The position numbers and the translations under genes are program-made. A DNA stretch of 29,918 nt from Bacillota bacterium (GTDB taxonomy: Bacteria; Bacillota; Syntrophomonadia; Syntrophomonadales; Syntrophomonadaceae), in assembly GCA_023395515.1 (NCBI GenBank), contig JAEWZB010000099.1, positions 1-29,918 of the forward strand. Direction: 5' to 3'. Positions 1-7,146 of this stretch are shown in pieces; the first letter of the stretch is position 1; each line of letters starts with the position of its first letter. The notes under the pieces were generated by a model, which worked only from the letters and a program-made list of their open reading frames with translations, searched no databases and was not told the origin of the DNA.

Positions 1-220
1 TTGAAATGCCATTTCAAGCAATAAATAAGTTTTTTAAGCAACAAAAGACCCAGTTTATTAATTAAAGCAAATACTAAATAGCTTACCTACTATTATATGC
101 TAATTAAAAGGTTTACATACATATAAATTTTTACATTTTATCAGACTCTTAAACTAAGGGTTAGATTTTATTATTATTTATGTACTTACAGATACTATTA
201 ATAAAAAGGCAGGGATACAA
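1..220. other. AT-rich non-coding start of window
   Basis: No convincing gene is seen here. The first 17 bases form an inverted repeat (TTGAAAT, three-base spacer, ATTTCAA) that could be an operator or part of a terminator cut by the window edge. The rest is AT-rich leader before the gene starting at 221, with no clear sigma-A promoter. Confidence 0.5.
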
Positions 221-511
221 ATGAATGTTATAGGTATTGAGCCCGTAGCGTTAGCTTATATTAAGCAAAGCGGCGATAGTATTGTAGTTAATATGGAATA
301 TAGGCGGATGGGATGAGGTCCTCCTATGTTAGCTCATTATGTATTAATGGGGAAACCTGATGAGGATGAAAAAACAGATTATCTTATTAAAGATATTGCG
401 GGAATAAAAGTCTTTGTTTCTAATTATTGGGCTGGACACAAAGGGCCAGATAAAAAAGTGGATTTAAAGGAGTTATATTGGGGAAAGGAATTATACCTGA
501 AAGATGCTTAA
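221..511 (+). CDS. HesB/IscA-like selenoprotein (in-frame UGA = Sec32)
   Basis: Reading from ATG 221 (preceded by GGCAGGG at 208-214), the frame runs 31 codons to a TGA at 314-316. It then continues open without a break to TAA at 509-511, giving 96 residues if TGA is selenocysteine. The Sec sits in MGUGPPML. This is where HesB/IscA proteins carry their first Cys (GCSG), and where HesB-like selenoproteins carry a GUG-type motif. Flanking segments also fit the fold: an N-terminal helix (EPVALAYIKQ), a strand VVNMEYRR, then GIKVFVSN matching the 'DGVKVVVD' strand, and VDLKELYWGKELYLKDA matching the C-terminal 'IDYV...GSGFVI' hairpin. The C-terminal Cys pair of true Fe-S carriers is absent, so a redox role is likelier than Fe-S donation. 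A conventional caller would report only the 61-residue piece from ATG 326. The alternative is a nonsense-broken pseudogene, but the SECIS-like hairpin argues against that. Confidence 0.75.
328..356 (+). promoter_or_regulatory. Candidate bacterial SECIS element
   Basis: Directly downstream of TGA 314-316, CTCATTA (333-339) pairs with TAATGGG (345-351), with one G-U pair. The five-base apical loop TGTAT (340-344) has G at its second position. A lower GTT/AAC helix (328-330 with 354-356) closes it across a 2x2 internal loop. The apical loop starts 24 bases after the UGA. This meets the bSECIS rule of a hairpin loop roughly 16-37 bases downstream with a G in its first two positions. The structure is inferred by eye. 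Confidence 0.65.
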
Positions 512-559
512 GTCTGATATTATATACTATATATTTTAAGTATATAAGGTGGTGGTGGA

Positions 560-1246
560 GTGGAGGCTTGGTTAAATCAAGTTGTGCCGGGATTTCTAAG
601 TGCTTTTTCGTTTTATGGTTATATTTTAGTTTTTCTAGCCGGCATTATTACCAGCATAACTCCTTGCAATGTGAGTATGATACCCATAATAATTGGCCAT
701 GTAGGTGGTTCTGAAACTAGTAAGGGCCGAGGTTTTTTCCTGTCTTTATTTTTTAGCTTAGGAACGGCCACGACTTTTATGCTTTTAGGGTTAGTTATAG
801 CCTTTATTGGGGGAATATTTGGTCTGGCTCAAAGTGTTATTTACTATTTTGTGGCCTTTATTTGCCTGCTTATTGGATTAAATATGATGGGAGTATTTAG
901 CTTAAACTTTAATTATGGGGGAGAATTATTAAATAAAGTAGGGGAACAAAAAGGATTTCTAGGTAGTTATTTTCTGGGTATGGTAATGGGGTTGGTGGGG
1001 TCTCAATGTGGAACTCCGGTAATGTTTGCGATTCTTTCTATTGCTTTGGCTAGTGGGCAGATAGTCTATGGAGCTACCCTGCTTTTTATATATGCTTTAG
1101 GCCGGGCGGTTCCTATTATAGCTATTGGAACTTTTACCGGAGCAATCACGCGGATGGATCTTTTTGCTAAATACAGCTTAATCATGGACAAGATAGCTGG
1201 TATCATGATTGTAATGGTAGGCATATACTTTATCTGGATAGCTTAA
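560..1246 (+). CDS. ccdA: CcdA-family thiol-disulfide transmembrane protein
   Basis: This 228-residue protein starts at GTG 560, preceded by AAGGTGGTGG. It is a polytopic membrane protein of about six helices, the size of CcdA. CcdA/DsbD-beta proteins carry reducing equivalents across the membrane through two intramembrane cysteines. Here these are C36 in SITPCNVSMIP and C150 in GSQCGTPV, each opening one of the two pseudo-symmetric halves. The family feeds electrons to extracytoplasmic thioredoxin-like proteins, for example in cytochrome c maturation or sporulation. It starts 48 bases after the HesB-like selenoprotein with no terminator between, so the two are probably co-transcribed. No cytochrome c genes are nearby, so its partner may be a thiol/selenol protein. 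Confidence 0.88.
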   Translation: MEAWLNQVVPGFLSAFSFYGYILVFLAGIITSITPCNVSMIPIIIGHVGGSETSKGRGFFLSLFFSLGTATTFMLLGLVIAFIGGIFGLAQSVIYYFVAFICLLIGLNMMGVFSLNFNYGGELLNKVGEQKGFLGSYFLGMVMGLVGSQCGTPVMFAILSIALASGQIVYGATLLFIYALGRAVPIIAIGTFTGAITRMDLFAKYSLIMDKIAGIMIVMVGIYFIWIA

Positions 1247-1259
1247 TGAGGGCTGGGTA

Positions 1260-1288
1260 TTGACCAAAATATTTTAAGATGTTATTAT
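1260..1288 (+). promoter_or_regulatory. Sigma-A-type promoter of tRNA-Pro
   Basis: A -35 box TTGACC (1260-1265) and a -10 box TATTAT (1283-1288) are separated by exactly 17 bases. The -10 ends 11 bases before the mature tRNA 5' end. Confidence 0.75.
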
Positions 1289-1299
1289 ATAAAAGCTGT

Positions 1300-1376
1300 C
1301 GGGGCGTGGCGCAGCTTGGTAGCGCGTCTGATTTGGGATCAGAAGGTCGCAGGTTCGAATCCTGTCGCCCCGACCA
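1300..1376 (+). tRNA. tRNA-Pro (anticodon TGG)
   Basis: This is a complete 77-base cloverleaf. The acceptor arm CGGGGCG (1300-1306) pairs with CGCCCCG (1366-1372). The anticodon stem TCTGA/TCAGA holds the loop TTTGGGA with anticodon TGG. The T arm contains GTTCGAATC, the discriminator is A, and CCA is encoded at 1374-1376. It has its own promoter and terminator. An antisense reading frame across it ending in 'GATGFEPATF' is a known tRNA artefact and is not a gene. Confidence 0.97.
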
Positions 1377-1389
1377 TGTGAGATAGGTA

Positions 1390-1414
1390 AACCGCATTTA
1401 CTATGCGGTTTTTT
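1390..1414 (+). terminator. Rho-independent terminator after tRNA-Pro
   Basis: AACCGCA (1390-1396) pairs with TGCGGTT (1404-1410) and is followed by a T run. It lies 13 bases after the tRNA CCA end. Confidence 0.85.
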
Positions 1415-1541
1415 ATATTTTCTGGTAATCTACCCCATGCCTTTTCAGTAAGGTTCGTTGAAACATCCCGTATAACATAATATAATCGGATAGAAGCTAT
1501 GCTTAATGAGTGGTTCACTATTGATTCGGCCAACATTTAGC

Positions 1542-1557
1542 GGGGGAGAATTCCCCC
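1542..1557. repeat. Short GC-rich hairpin upstream of the DUF454 gene
   Basis: GGGGGA (1542-1547) and TCCCCC (1552-1557) form a six-base-pair stem over GAAT. It stands out in the otherwise AT-rich stretch 1415-1600, in which no gene or convincing promoter is seen. It ends 43 bases before the DUF454 start and could be a leader hairpin or the remnant of a mobile end. Its role is unknown. Confidence 0.4.
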
Positions 1558-1600
1558 TTGACGAAGTTGCATTCAACTGATAGACGGAGGTTAAGTTTTT

Positions 1601-1984
1601 ATGCTGTTTAAGCATATTAAAAAATACATACTCATTTTTATAGGTTCAATAGCTCTTGCCTTAGGGGTTATAGGAATATTTATTCCGGTACTTCCCACTA
1701 CCCCATTTTTGCTGTTATCTGCTTTCTGTTATATCCGCAGCTCCAGGCGTCTTTATGCTTGGCTGGTCAACCACAAGGTTTTAGGCCGCTATATTTATAA
1801 CTATCTGGAGCATAAAGCCATAAGCCGCAAGGCCAGGATTACGGCATTATTATTTATGTGGTTAGGAATGTCCATCTCCATAATCATCGTATCTAATATC
1901 TTCATAAGGTTATTTCTTTTAATCGTAGGGATAGGTATAAGTATCCATTTGTTAAAGTTGAAAACGCTTAGGGATGACCACTAA
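1601..1984 (+). CDS. DUF454 (YbaN-type) inner membrane protein
   Basis: This 127-residue protein starts at ATG 1601, ten bases after GGAGG (1586-1590). It matches the YbaN/DUF454 pattern: a first helix (about residues 8-28) running into GIFIPVLPTTPFLLLSAFCY, a basic cytoplasmic loop rich in Arg (SSRRLYAWLVNHKVLGRYI), then two adjacent hydrophobic helices (about 80-118). The PVLPTTPF segment and the 'W..nhk.lG.yi.ny' stretch are the family hallmarks. Its molecular function is unknown, and members often stand alone. Here it is a single-gene unit with an inverted repeat downstream. Confidence 0.85.
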   Translation: MLFKHIKKYILIFIGSIALALGVIGIFIPVLPTTPFLLLSAFCYIRSSRRLYAWLVNHKVLGRYIYNYLEHKAISRKARITALLFMWLGMSISIIIVSNIFIRLFLLIVGIGISIHLLKLKTLRDDH

Positions 1985-2018
1985 GTTAAAAAAATGATTA
2001 ACCTGCTCTCCCCGCTTT

Positions 2019-2052
2019 CAAACCTAAAATTTTTTTAAAATTTTTAGGTTTG
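2019..2052. repeat. Perfect inverted repeat after the DUF454 gene
   Basis: CAAACCTAAAA (2019-2029) and TTTTAGGTTTG (2042-2052) are perfect complements around an all-A/T centre. CTTTC and GAAAG-like flanks (2015-2019, 2053-2058) could extend the stem. No T run follows on either strand, so it is a weak or unusual terminator, or an operator. Confidence 0.5.
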
Positions 2053-2131
2053 TGAAAAGGATTAAGTGATATTATCACGAATGTAATAATATATTACGTA
2101 CTGTGATGATTTTCTGGCGAGGGGGTAGTCT

Positions 2132-2206
2132 ATGGTTGATTTTTTAAGGAGTCCCAAGCAGTTTAGTTTACGTGATGAAGTTAAAGGGGAAAAAGTTTAC
2201 GAATAG
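2132..2206 (+). CDS. 24-residue upstream ORF before the CoA-transferase
   Basis: ATG 2132 follows a strong ribosome site (GAGGGGGT, 2119-2126) and gives a 24-residue peptide ending at TAG 2204-2206, 13 bases before the CoA-transferase start. Its end (VKGEKVYE) resembles the start of the downstream protein (LKWEKVYE). The DNA at 2184-2203 and 2228-2248 is also similar, which suggests a short local duplication. It could be a translated leader peptide, or a non-functional relic. Confidence 0.3.
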   Translation: MVDFLRSPKQFSLRDEVKGEKVYE

Positions 2207-2219
2207 GGGAGGGAAAAAC

Positions 2220-3554
2220 ATGGAATTAAAGTGGGAAAAAGTGTATGAGGAAAAACTAAAGACCGCCGAAGAGGCAGTTAAGCTGATTAATAGTGGAATG
2301 TTGATAGCATCCGGAGCTATAAACGCTCAACCGGTAGAACTAGGTAATGCGCTGGCTAACCGTATGGCAACAGGAGAAATAAAAGATGCCAGAGTGCTTT
2401 TTTCTCTGTCGGCCCGTCCCAGCGGATTTCATAATCCGGAAATAATTGCAAAAATCAATGAAAATAATAATGTCTTGGATGCCATGTATGCCGGACCGTT
2501 AGAGCGTTATTTCCTGGCGCAAAAGCATTATTCTTATGTACCGCACCGTCTTTTTGATGGTCCCTTGATGACCGCCAGGGTAGGTCTGCATGCGGCGATT
2601 ATTGTAGTATCTCCTATGGACAAAAACGGATACCTTAGTACCGGTATCAACCCGGATTATGTGTATGGTTTTATCCGTCGTAATCCAGGTTGTGTGATTA
2701 TAGCTGAGGTAAATAAATATATGCCCAAAGCATATGGGAATAATCATTTTCATATTTCGGAATTAGCGGCAGTAGTTCAAAATGATCTGCCTTTAGTAGA
2801 GCTGCCGGTCTTCCCCCTCACGCAAAAGGATGAATTGATTGGGCAGTTTATTGCGGAAAGGGTACCGGATGGAGCCTGTTTGCAGTTAGGTATTGGCAAC
2901 ATACCTAATGCGGTAGCTAAATATTTAACTCATAAGAAGGATTTAGGAGTTCACTCAGAGATGTTATGCGACAGCTTCGTTGATTTATACGAAGCCGGAG
3001 CTATAACCGGCGCCAAAAAGAAGCTTATGCCCCGCAAATGGGTATCCAGCTTTGCTTTTGGTTCCCAGCGCCTTTATGATTTTATCGCCGATAATCCTTT
3101 GGTAGAAATGCATGATTCTGAATTTGTTAATGATCCTTATAATATTGGTTTAAATGATAATGTTGTTTCTATAAATTCTACTCTGGAAGTAGATTTAACC
3201 GGTCAATGTGCTTCAGATGCCATTGGCAATATTCAATATTCCGGGGCCGGCGGGCAGATGGATTTTATTGAGGGAGCTTGGCGCTCTAATGGCGGGCAGG
3301 CTTTTCTAGCCCTTTATTCTACTTATGAAACTAAAGAAGGGGAGCCAAAATCACGTATTGTTCCCTTTTTACGGGAAGGCGCCATGGTTACTACCACCCG
3401 CAATGATGTACAGTATGTGGTAACCGAATATGGAGTAGCCTGGCTTAAAGGATTTAATTTACGCCACCGGGCTAAAGAATTAATTCGTATATCTCATCCT
3501 GATTTTAGAGATGAGCTTACCTTTGGAGCAAAGAAACTGGGATATTTAGATTAG
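2220..3554 (+). CDS. Acetyl-CoA hydrolase/transferase family CoA-transferase (butyrate or 4-hydroxybutyrate type)
   Basis: This 444-residue protein starts at ATG 2220, chosen because AGGGGAGGG (2205-2213) sits just upstream. A longer in-frame start at 2172 lacks such a site. It matches the AbfT/But/Cat2 group, which moves CoA between acetate and butyrate or 4-hydroxybutyrate. Visible marks are the GIGNIPNAVA loop, GVHSEMLCD with the catalytic Glu at E247 (it forms the glutamyl-CoA thioester), and GAGGQMDF (342-349) lining the CoA site. The length matches the 430-450 residues usual for the family. It is cytoplasmic and stands alone with its own terminator. In a butyrate producer it would make butyrate, and in a syntroph it would activate it. 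The exact acyl substrate cannot be read from the sequence. Confidence 0.88.
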   Translation: MELKWEKVYEEKLKTAEEAVKLINSGMLIASGAINAQPVELGNALANRMATGEIKDARVLFSLSARPSGFHNPEIIAKINENNNVLDAMYAGPLERYFLAQKHYSYVPHRLFDGPLMTARVGLHAAIIVVSPMDKNGYLSTGINPDYVYGFIRRNPGCVIIAEVNKYMPKAYGNNHFHISELAAVVQNDLPLVELPVFPLTQKDELIGQFIAERVPDGACLQLGIGNIPNAVAKYLTHKKDLGVHSEMLCDSFVDLYEAGAITGAKKKLMPRKWVSSFAFGSQRLYDFIADNPLVEMHDSEFVNDPYNIGLNDNVVSINSTLEVDLTGQCASDAIGNIQYSGAGGQMDFIEGAWRSNGGQAFLALYSTYETKEGEPKSRIVPFLREGAMVTTTRNDVQYVVTEYGVAWLKGFNLRHRAKELIRISHPDFRDELTFGAKKLGYLD

Positions 3555-3577
3555 TAAAACCGATAAGCGGAAGGTTT

Positions 3578-3612
3578 AAAGGGGAGAGGTATGAAAACTT
3601 CTCCCCTTTTTT
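3578..3612 (+). terminator. Terminator of the CoA-transferase gene
   Basis: AAAGGGGAGA (3578-3587) pairs with TCTCCCCTTT (3600-3609), followed by more T, starting 23 bases after the stop codon. Confidence 0.88.
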
Positions 3613-3635
3613 GAGTGGAGGCCCAAGACCCCCCT

Positions 3636-3694
3636 ACATCTAACGTCATACATCTCGCACCTTACGTTTCACCCCCTCACCCCTCACTCCTCAC
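3636..3694. repeat. Degenerate tandem heptanucleotide repeat
   Basis: The stretch splits into about eight seven-base units, one of them eight bases long: ACATCTA, ACGTCAT, ACATCTC, GCACCTT, ACGTTTC, ACCCCCTC, ACCCCTC, ACTCCTC. On the minus strand the units read roughly G-T-n-A-G-n-n. It lies between the CoA-transferase terminator and the stop codon of the leftward L,D-transpeptidase, so it is intergenic. Similar short heptad repeats occur between genes in several bacterial groups, with unknown function. Confidence 0.55.
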
Positions 3695-3698
3695 AATG

Positions 3699-4547
3699 TT
3701 ACGGCTGGATATCTTTAGTGGCTTTAGCATAAGCTTTGTATAGCACTTCATAAGTTTCCGAGCCTACTATACCATCGGGAGCTAAGCCTTTGGCAGTCTG
3801 GAATTTAATAACTGCTGCTTCGGTTTTGCTGCCAAAATCCCCGTCAATTTTATACTTATAATACCCCAGCTTTTTAAGCATTTTTTGCACCTGTCTGACA
3901 TCTGCGCCCGAATCACCCAGACGCAGGGGCCGGGCGCTATATCCGGTACCAGTTATATTAACTGGGGTTCCTAAAGGAGTAAGGTCGTATATTTCGATTA
4001 CATCTTCATTATGAAGCCTAATACAGCCATGACTTACAGCTTTGCCTATGGAACTGGGATTGTTGGTGCCATGAATTCCGTAGCCTCCCCAAGGTACACT
4101 TAAGCGCATCCATCTTGCTCCGAAGGGTCCGCCGGGATTCATGGTTTTTTGGACTATAACCCAGTTGCCTAAGGGAGTAGGATTAGACGGTCTGCCTACT
4201 GCTACCTTGTAGGTTTTGTTGGTATTATCGGTTTTAAAAAAGGTAAGACGTCTTTTATTTACGTCTATGTGAATACGGGGCAGATTAGCTTTTATATCAA
4301 GGTTTTCCATGGGTTTTGTATAGCAGCTCAGCATATTCCAGGTGTCGGGGTCGGTAATGCCATCTGCAATTAGCCGGTGATCAGTCTGAAATTTTAGTAC
4401 GGCCTGTTCAGTATTAAGGCCGAAAACACCATCAATTTTACCTGAGTAATATCCGGTTTGTTTAAGCATTTCCTGTAGGGCGGATACATCGGGGCCGGAT
4501 ATTAGATTTTCCTCTTCATACCACAGAAAACGGCTGGCATAAATCAT
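3699..4547 (-). CDS. L,D-transpeptidase (YkuD domain) with two peptidoglycan-binding domains
   Basis: This 282-residue protein starts at the ATG at 4547-4545, since GGAGGGG lies just upstream on the minus strand. The order is a PG_binding_1 domain (about 18-75, ending in KFQTDHRLIADGITD), a YkuD catalytic domain (about 95-205), and a second PG_binding_1 domain (about 210-272, KFQTAKGLAPDGIV). The active-site signature is intact: H159 in GIHGTN and S172-H173-G-C175 in SHGCIRLH, with C175 as the nucleophile. The family makes 3-3 cross-links in peptidoglycan, often in spores or stationary phase. There is no evident N-terminal signal peptide, as in Bacillus YkuD, so export is unexplained. It is divergent from the chemoreceptor across a 205-base gap. 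Confidence 0.92.
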   Translation of the reverse strand: MIYASRFLWYEEENLISGPDVSALQEMLKQTGYYSGKIDGVFGLNTEQAVLKFQTDHRLIADGITDPDTWNMLSCYTKPMENLDIKANLPRIHIDVNKRRLTFFKTDNTNKTYKVAVGRPSNPTPLGNWVIVQKTMNPGGPFGARWMRLSVPWGGYGIHGTNNPSSIGKAVSHGCIRLHNEDVIEIYDLTPLGTPVNITGTGYSARPLRLGDSGADVRQVQKMLKKLGYYKYKIDGDFGSKTEAAVIKFQTAKGLAPDGIVGSETYEVLYKAYAKATKDIQP

Positions 4548-4752
4548 AATTTTCCCCTCCATTTGCATTTTATAAAACAAGGTATTTTCTCTTAATATAA
4601 ATGTATTAGATTTGTGTAATTATAGTCCCTAATTGATCAGCCGAGAATGTTAAGAAATCGTTAAATATGCGAAATGGAGAGGGACTAGTACTTTATTTCA
4701 CGATAACTGTGTTAAAATATGCCATATAAGAGTTGGGATACGGAGGAAGAAC

Positions 4753-7071
4753 ATGAAGGAAAACATTAAAACTAGAGTAATCGCCTATTTGATCTTATTT
4801 AATTTTGTAGTTTTTTCACTCTTTTTTTGGAACAATGTTGCATCACAAAAGGCTTTAATTAAGGAATTTGAAGACCAATACGCTGCCGAGGTAGGCAATA
4901 CCGTTTCTGCTTGTCTAGATTCGGCCATGAAGGAAGCAACTCTTTTTGCTGACACTTTAATTTCCTATCCGGGAGTAAAAGAAGCCTATATAGATCAGGA
5001 TCGAGATAAATTAGCCACTCTTTTACAACCAATCTTTCAAGGATGGAAACAGGAGCATTCAGTAGCCCAGATTCAGTTTATTAATCCCGATGTAAACTCA
5101 TTTTATCGGGCCCACAAGCCTCAAGAATATGGAGATAATTTAAGTTTTAGACAAGGCCTGACTACAGCTATACAAACCAAACAGCAAATTATAGCAGTTG
5201 AAGAAGGGGTAGCCGGGTATGGAATAAGGTGCATATCTCCTATATATGAGGGCAGCAATTTTATGGGAGTATATGAAATAGGATTATCTTTAGAAGAGAA
5301 AGTGGGAGAAGGCTTAGAAAAACTAGACTATGGTAACTTCTATATCATGAGCTTTGCTGATGAAACCAAGTTATTGTGGGGAGCCAATGAACCTCTTATT
5401 AATATAACCCCGGCTGATAAAGAGGAATTGGCAAAAGGGGAAAGCTTTTACCGTATTACTAAGGATCGAGAATATATCCTTTCTTTAATTCCCATTAAAG
5501 GCGCGGATGGTAAGGTAGTGGCTTATATCCAGTCCGAAATTTCCCGGGGTCAATTTATAAGCGCGGAAAATCAAGCTAGAACCAGAAGTTTGGTAATTGC
5601 GGTAATTGCCTTAGTTATTTTGTCCGGGTGTGCGTACCTGGTCTTGCACCGTACTCTTAGACACCTTAAACCTTTACAAGGCATAATGAAGGAAGTAAGT
5701 GAAGGGGATCTAACCAGAGTGGTAGAAATAGCCTCCCATGATGAGATCGGCAGACTGGCCCGGGATTTTTCTACTTTAGTGCAAAAGGTCAAACAAGTAT
5801 TTTTTGCTTTATTTAGCAGTACCTCACAACTTACCACCAATGCCTACTTTATGCATGATGTATCAGAATCATCCATAAGTAAGCTGTTGGTAAGCATTGA
5901 GGAATTAAATAAGGTAGGAGGCTCACTGCGCCAAGCCGGTGAAAATCTGCGGGAAGCTGATGTAGGAGTAGAAGAAATAGCGGGAGCATCACAGATGGTA
6001 GCAGAACAGGCCCATAACTTGCAGGAAATATATATTAGTTTAGTGGAAGCGGCTCGCGAGGGCAAAAAAGATATTAATGAAGTAGATAAGGTAGTTAATA
6101 GCCTTAAATTAAAAGGGCAGACTACCGTAGAAAAAGTAAGAGAACTAGACGTTATTTCTAAAGATATTGGACAAATAACTAATACTATCATGGCTGTATC
6201 GGAACAAACTAATTTACTAGCCCTTAATGCCGCCATTGAGTCGGCACGAGCCGGAGAGCATGGACGGGGTTTTGCGGTGGTGGCCGAGGAAATTCGTAAG
6301 TTAGCGGAAGAAACAGCTCAATACACTAAGCAAATTAGTCTGCTTATTAATAATGTACAAAAAAATATTAGTAATTTCGTAGAAGAAATAGAGTCAATGG
6401 GAGTAGCTATCGCCGACGGGAGTCGAACTACTAATATGGTAGTGAATAGCCTGGACAATATGGTTAAGCGTATTGTCAACATAGAAGAGGTAGTATTAGA
6501 AATAACTTCAGCCATGGAAGAGCAAAGTGCTTCTTCCCAAGAAATTTCGGCAGTGGTAAATAACGTAAGTAATGCTACGGTAGATCTTATCGACACCTTA
6601 GACGAGCAAATAGAAAACCTAAATCGGCAAGAAAGAAACTTTGAGGAGTTACTCCAAATCATTAATGATACCAGTAGTATTTCAGATAATTTAAGGAATA
6701 TCATAGCTCAATATAAACTGCCTGATGAAGTAACCCTAAGTCAAGTAAAAGATGACCACCGGGGTTTTGTGCAAAAGTATGAATTTATAGTAAAAAATGA
6801 CTTGGTGGTTGATCCGTTAAGTGTTACTGACCACATCCAATGCCGTTTAGGTAAGTGGTTAAAAGAAGTACAAGATCAAGATATTCTGGATATTTTCCAT
6901 GAGGTTGTCGATGACCCTCATAGGAAAGTTCATCTATTTGCTAAAGAAGCCGTAGAGTTAAATAATGCCGGTAAAAAAGCTCTGGCTTTGGAAAAGCTTG
7001 AGCTAATGAATGAGGCTTCGGAAAAGATTATTGAAGCCATGGAAATAGTTATAGCAAAAATAAAAAAATAA
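4753..7071 (+). CDS. Methyl-accepting chemotaxis protein with Cache sensor and C-terminal CZB domain
   Basis: This 772-residue transmembrane chemoreceptor starts at ATG 4753 after GGAGGAAG. Order: TM1 (about 9-26); a periplasmic-side Cache-like sensor (about 35-270, with SFRQGLTTA and ISPIYEGSNFMGVYEIG); TM2 (about 277-298); HAMP (about 299-352, LKPLQGIMKEVSEGDLT); and a methyl-accepting coiled coil with the hairpin tip NLLALNAAIESARAGEHGRG (about 486-505). A chemoreceptor zinc-binding (CZB) domain follows (about 680-772), with H694-x2-C697, H723 and H727 as likely Zn ligands. CZB domains bind zinc and sense metals or oxidants such as hypochlorite. They are commoner in soluble receptors, so a membrane Cache receptor carrying one may read two signals. 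No che genes are nearby, so it probably works with a remote cluster. Confidence 0.93.
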   Translation: MKENIKTRVIAYLILFNFVVFSLFFWNNVASQKALIKEFEDQYAAEVGNTVSACLDSAMKEATLFADTLISYPGVKEAYIDQDRDKLATLLQPIFQGWKQEHSVAQIQFINPDVNSFYRAHKPQEYGDNLSFRQGLTTAIQTKQQIIAVEEGVAGYGIRCISPIYEGSNFMGVYEIGLSLEEKVGEGLEKLDYGNFYIMSFADETKLLWGANEPLINITPADKEELAKGESFYRITKDREYILSLIPIKGADGKVVAYIQSEISRGQFISAENQARTRSLVIAVIALVILSGCAYLVLHRTLRHLKPLQGIMKEVSEGDLTRVVEIASHDEIGRLARDFSTLVQKVKQVFFALFSSTSQLTTNAYFMHDVSESSISKLLVSIEELNKVGGSLRQAGENLREADVGVEEIAGASQMVAEQAHNLQEIYISLVEAAREGKKDINEVDKVVNSLKLKGQTTVEKVRELDVISKDIGQITNTIMAVSEQTNLLALNAAIESARAGEHGRGFAVVAEEIRKLAEETAQYTKQISLLINNVQKNISNFVEEIESMGVAIADGSRTTNMVVNSLDNMVKRIVNIEEVVLEITSAMEEQSASSQEISAVVNNVSNATVDLIDTLDEQIENLNRQERNFEELLQIINDTSSISDNLRNIIAQYKLPDEVTLSQVKDDHRGFVQKYEFIVKNDLVVDPLSVTDHIQCRLGKWLKEVQDQDILDIFHEVVDDPHRKVHLFAKEAVELNNAGKKALALEKLELMNEASEKIIEAMEIVIAKIKK

Positions 7072-7146
7072 TTCCATATTATGGAAGGAGTTTCCCGCTG
7101 CTTGCCGAAGTAAATATGTAAAATATTTACAAAGGCGTGGTGGATT

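Noticed and set aside
1339..1536. Minus-strand frame ending in GATGFEPATF
   Set aside because: It runs antisense through tRNA-Pro, and this peptide is a well-known artefact of tRNA-adjacent frames. No ribosome site supports it.
1558..1586. TTGACG as promoter of the DUF454 gene
   Set aside because: The -10 at the right spacing (TAGACG) is poor and overlaps the ribosome site.
4640..4706. Sigma-D-type promoter (GCCGAGAA or CGATAA) for the chemoreceptor
   Set aside because: No TAAA -35 element lies at the required distance from either candidate.
5571..6704. Three long minus-strand frames inside the chemoreceptor
   Set aside because: They are shadows of the coding strand with Ser/Thr-rich content and no ribosome sites.
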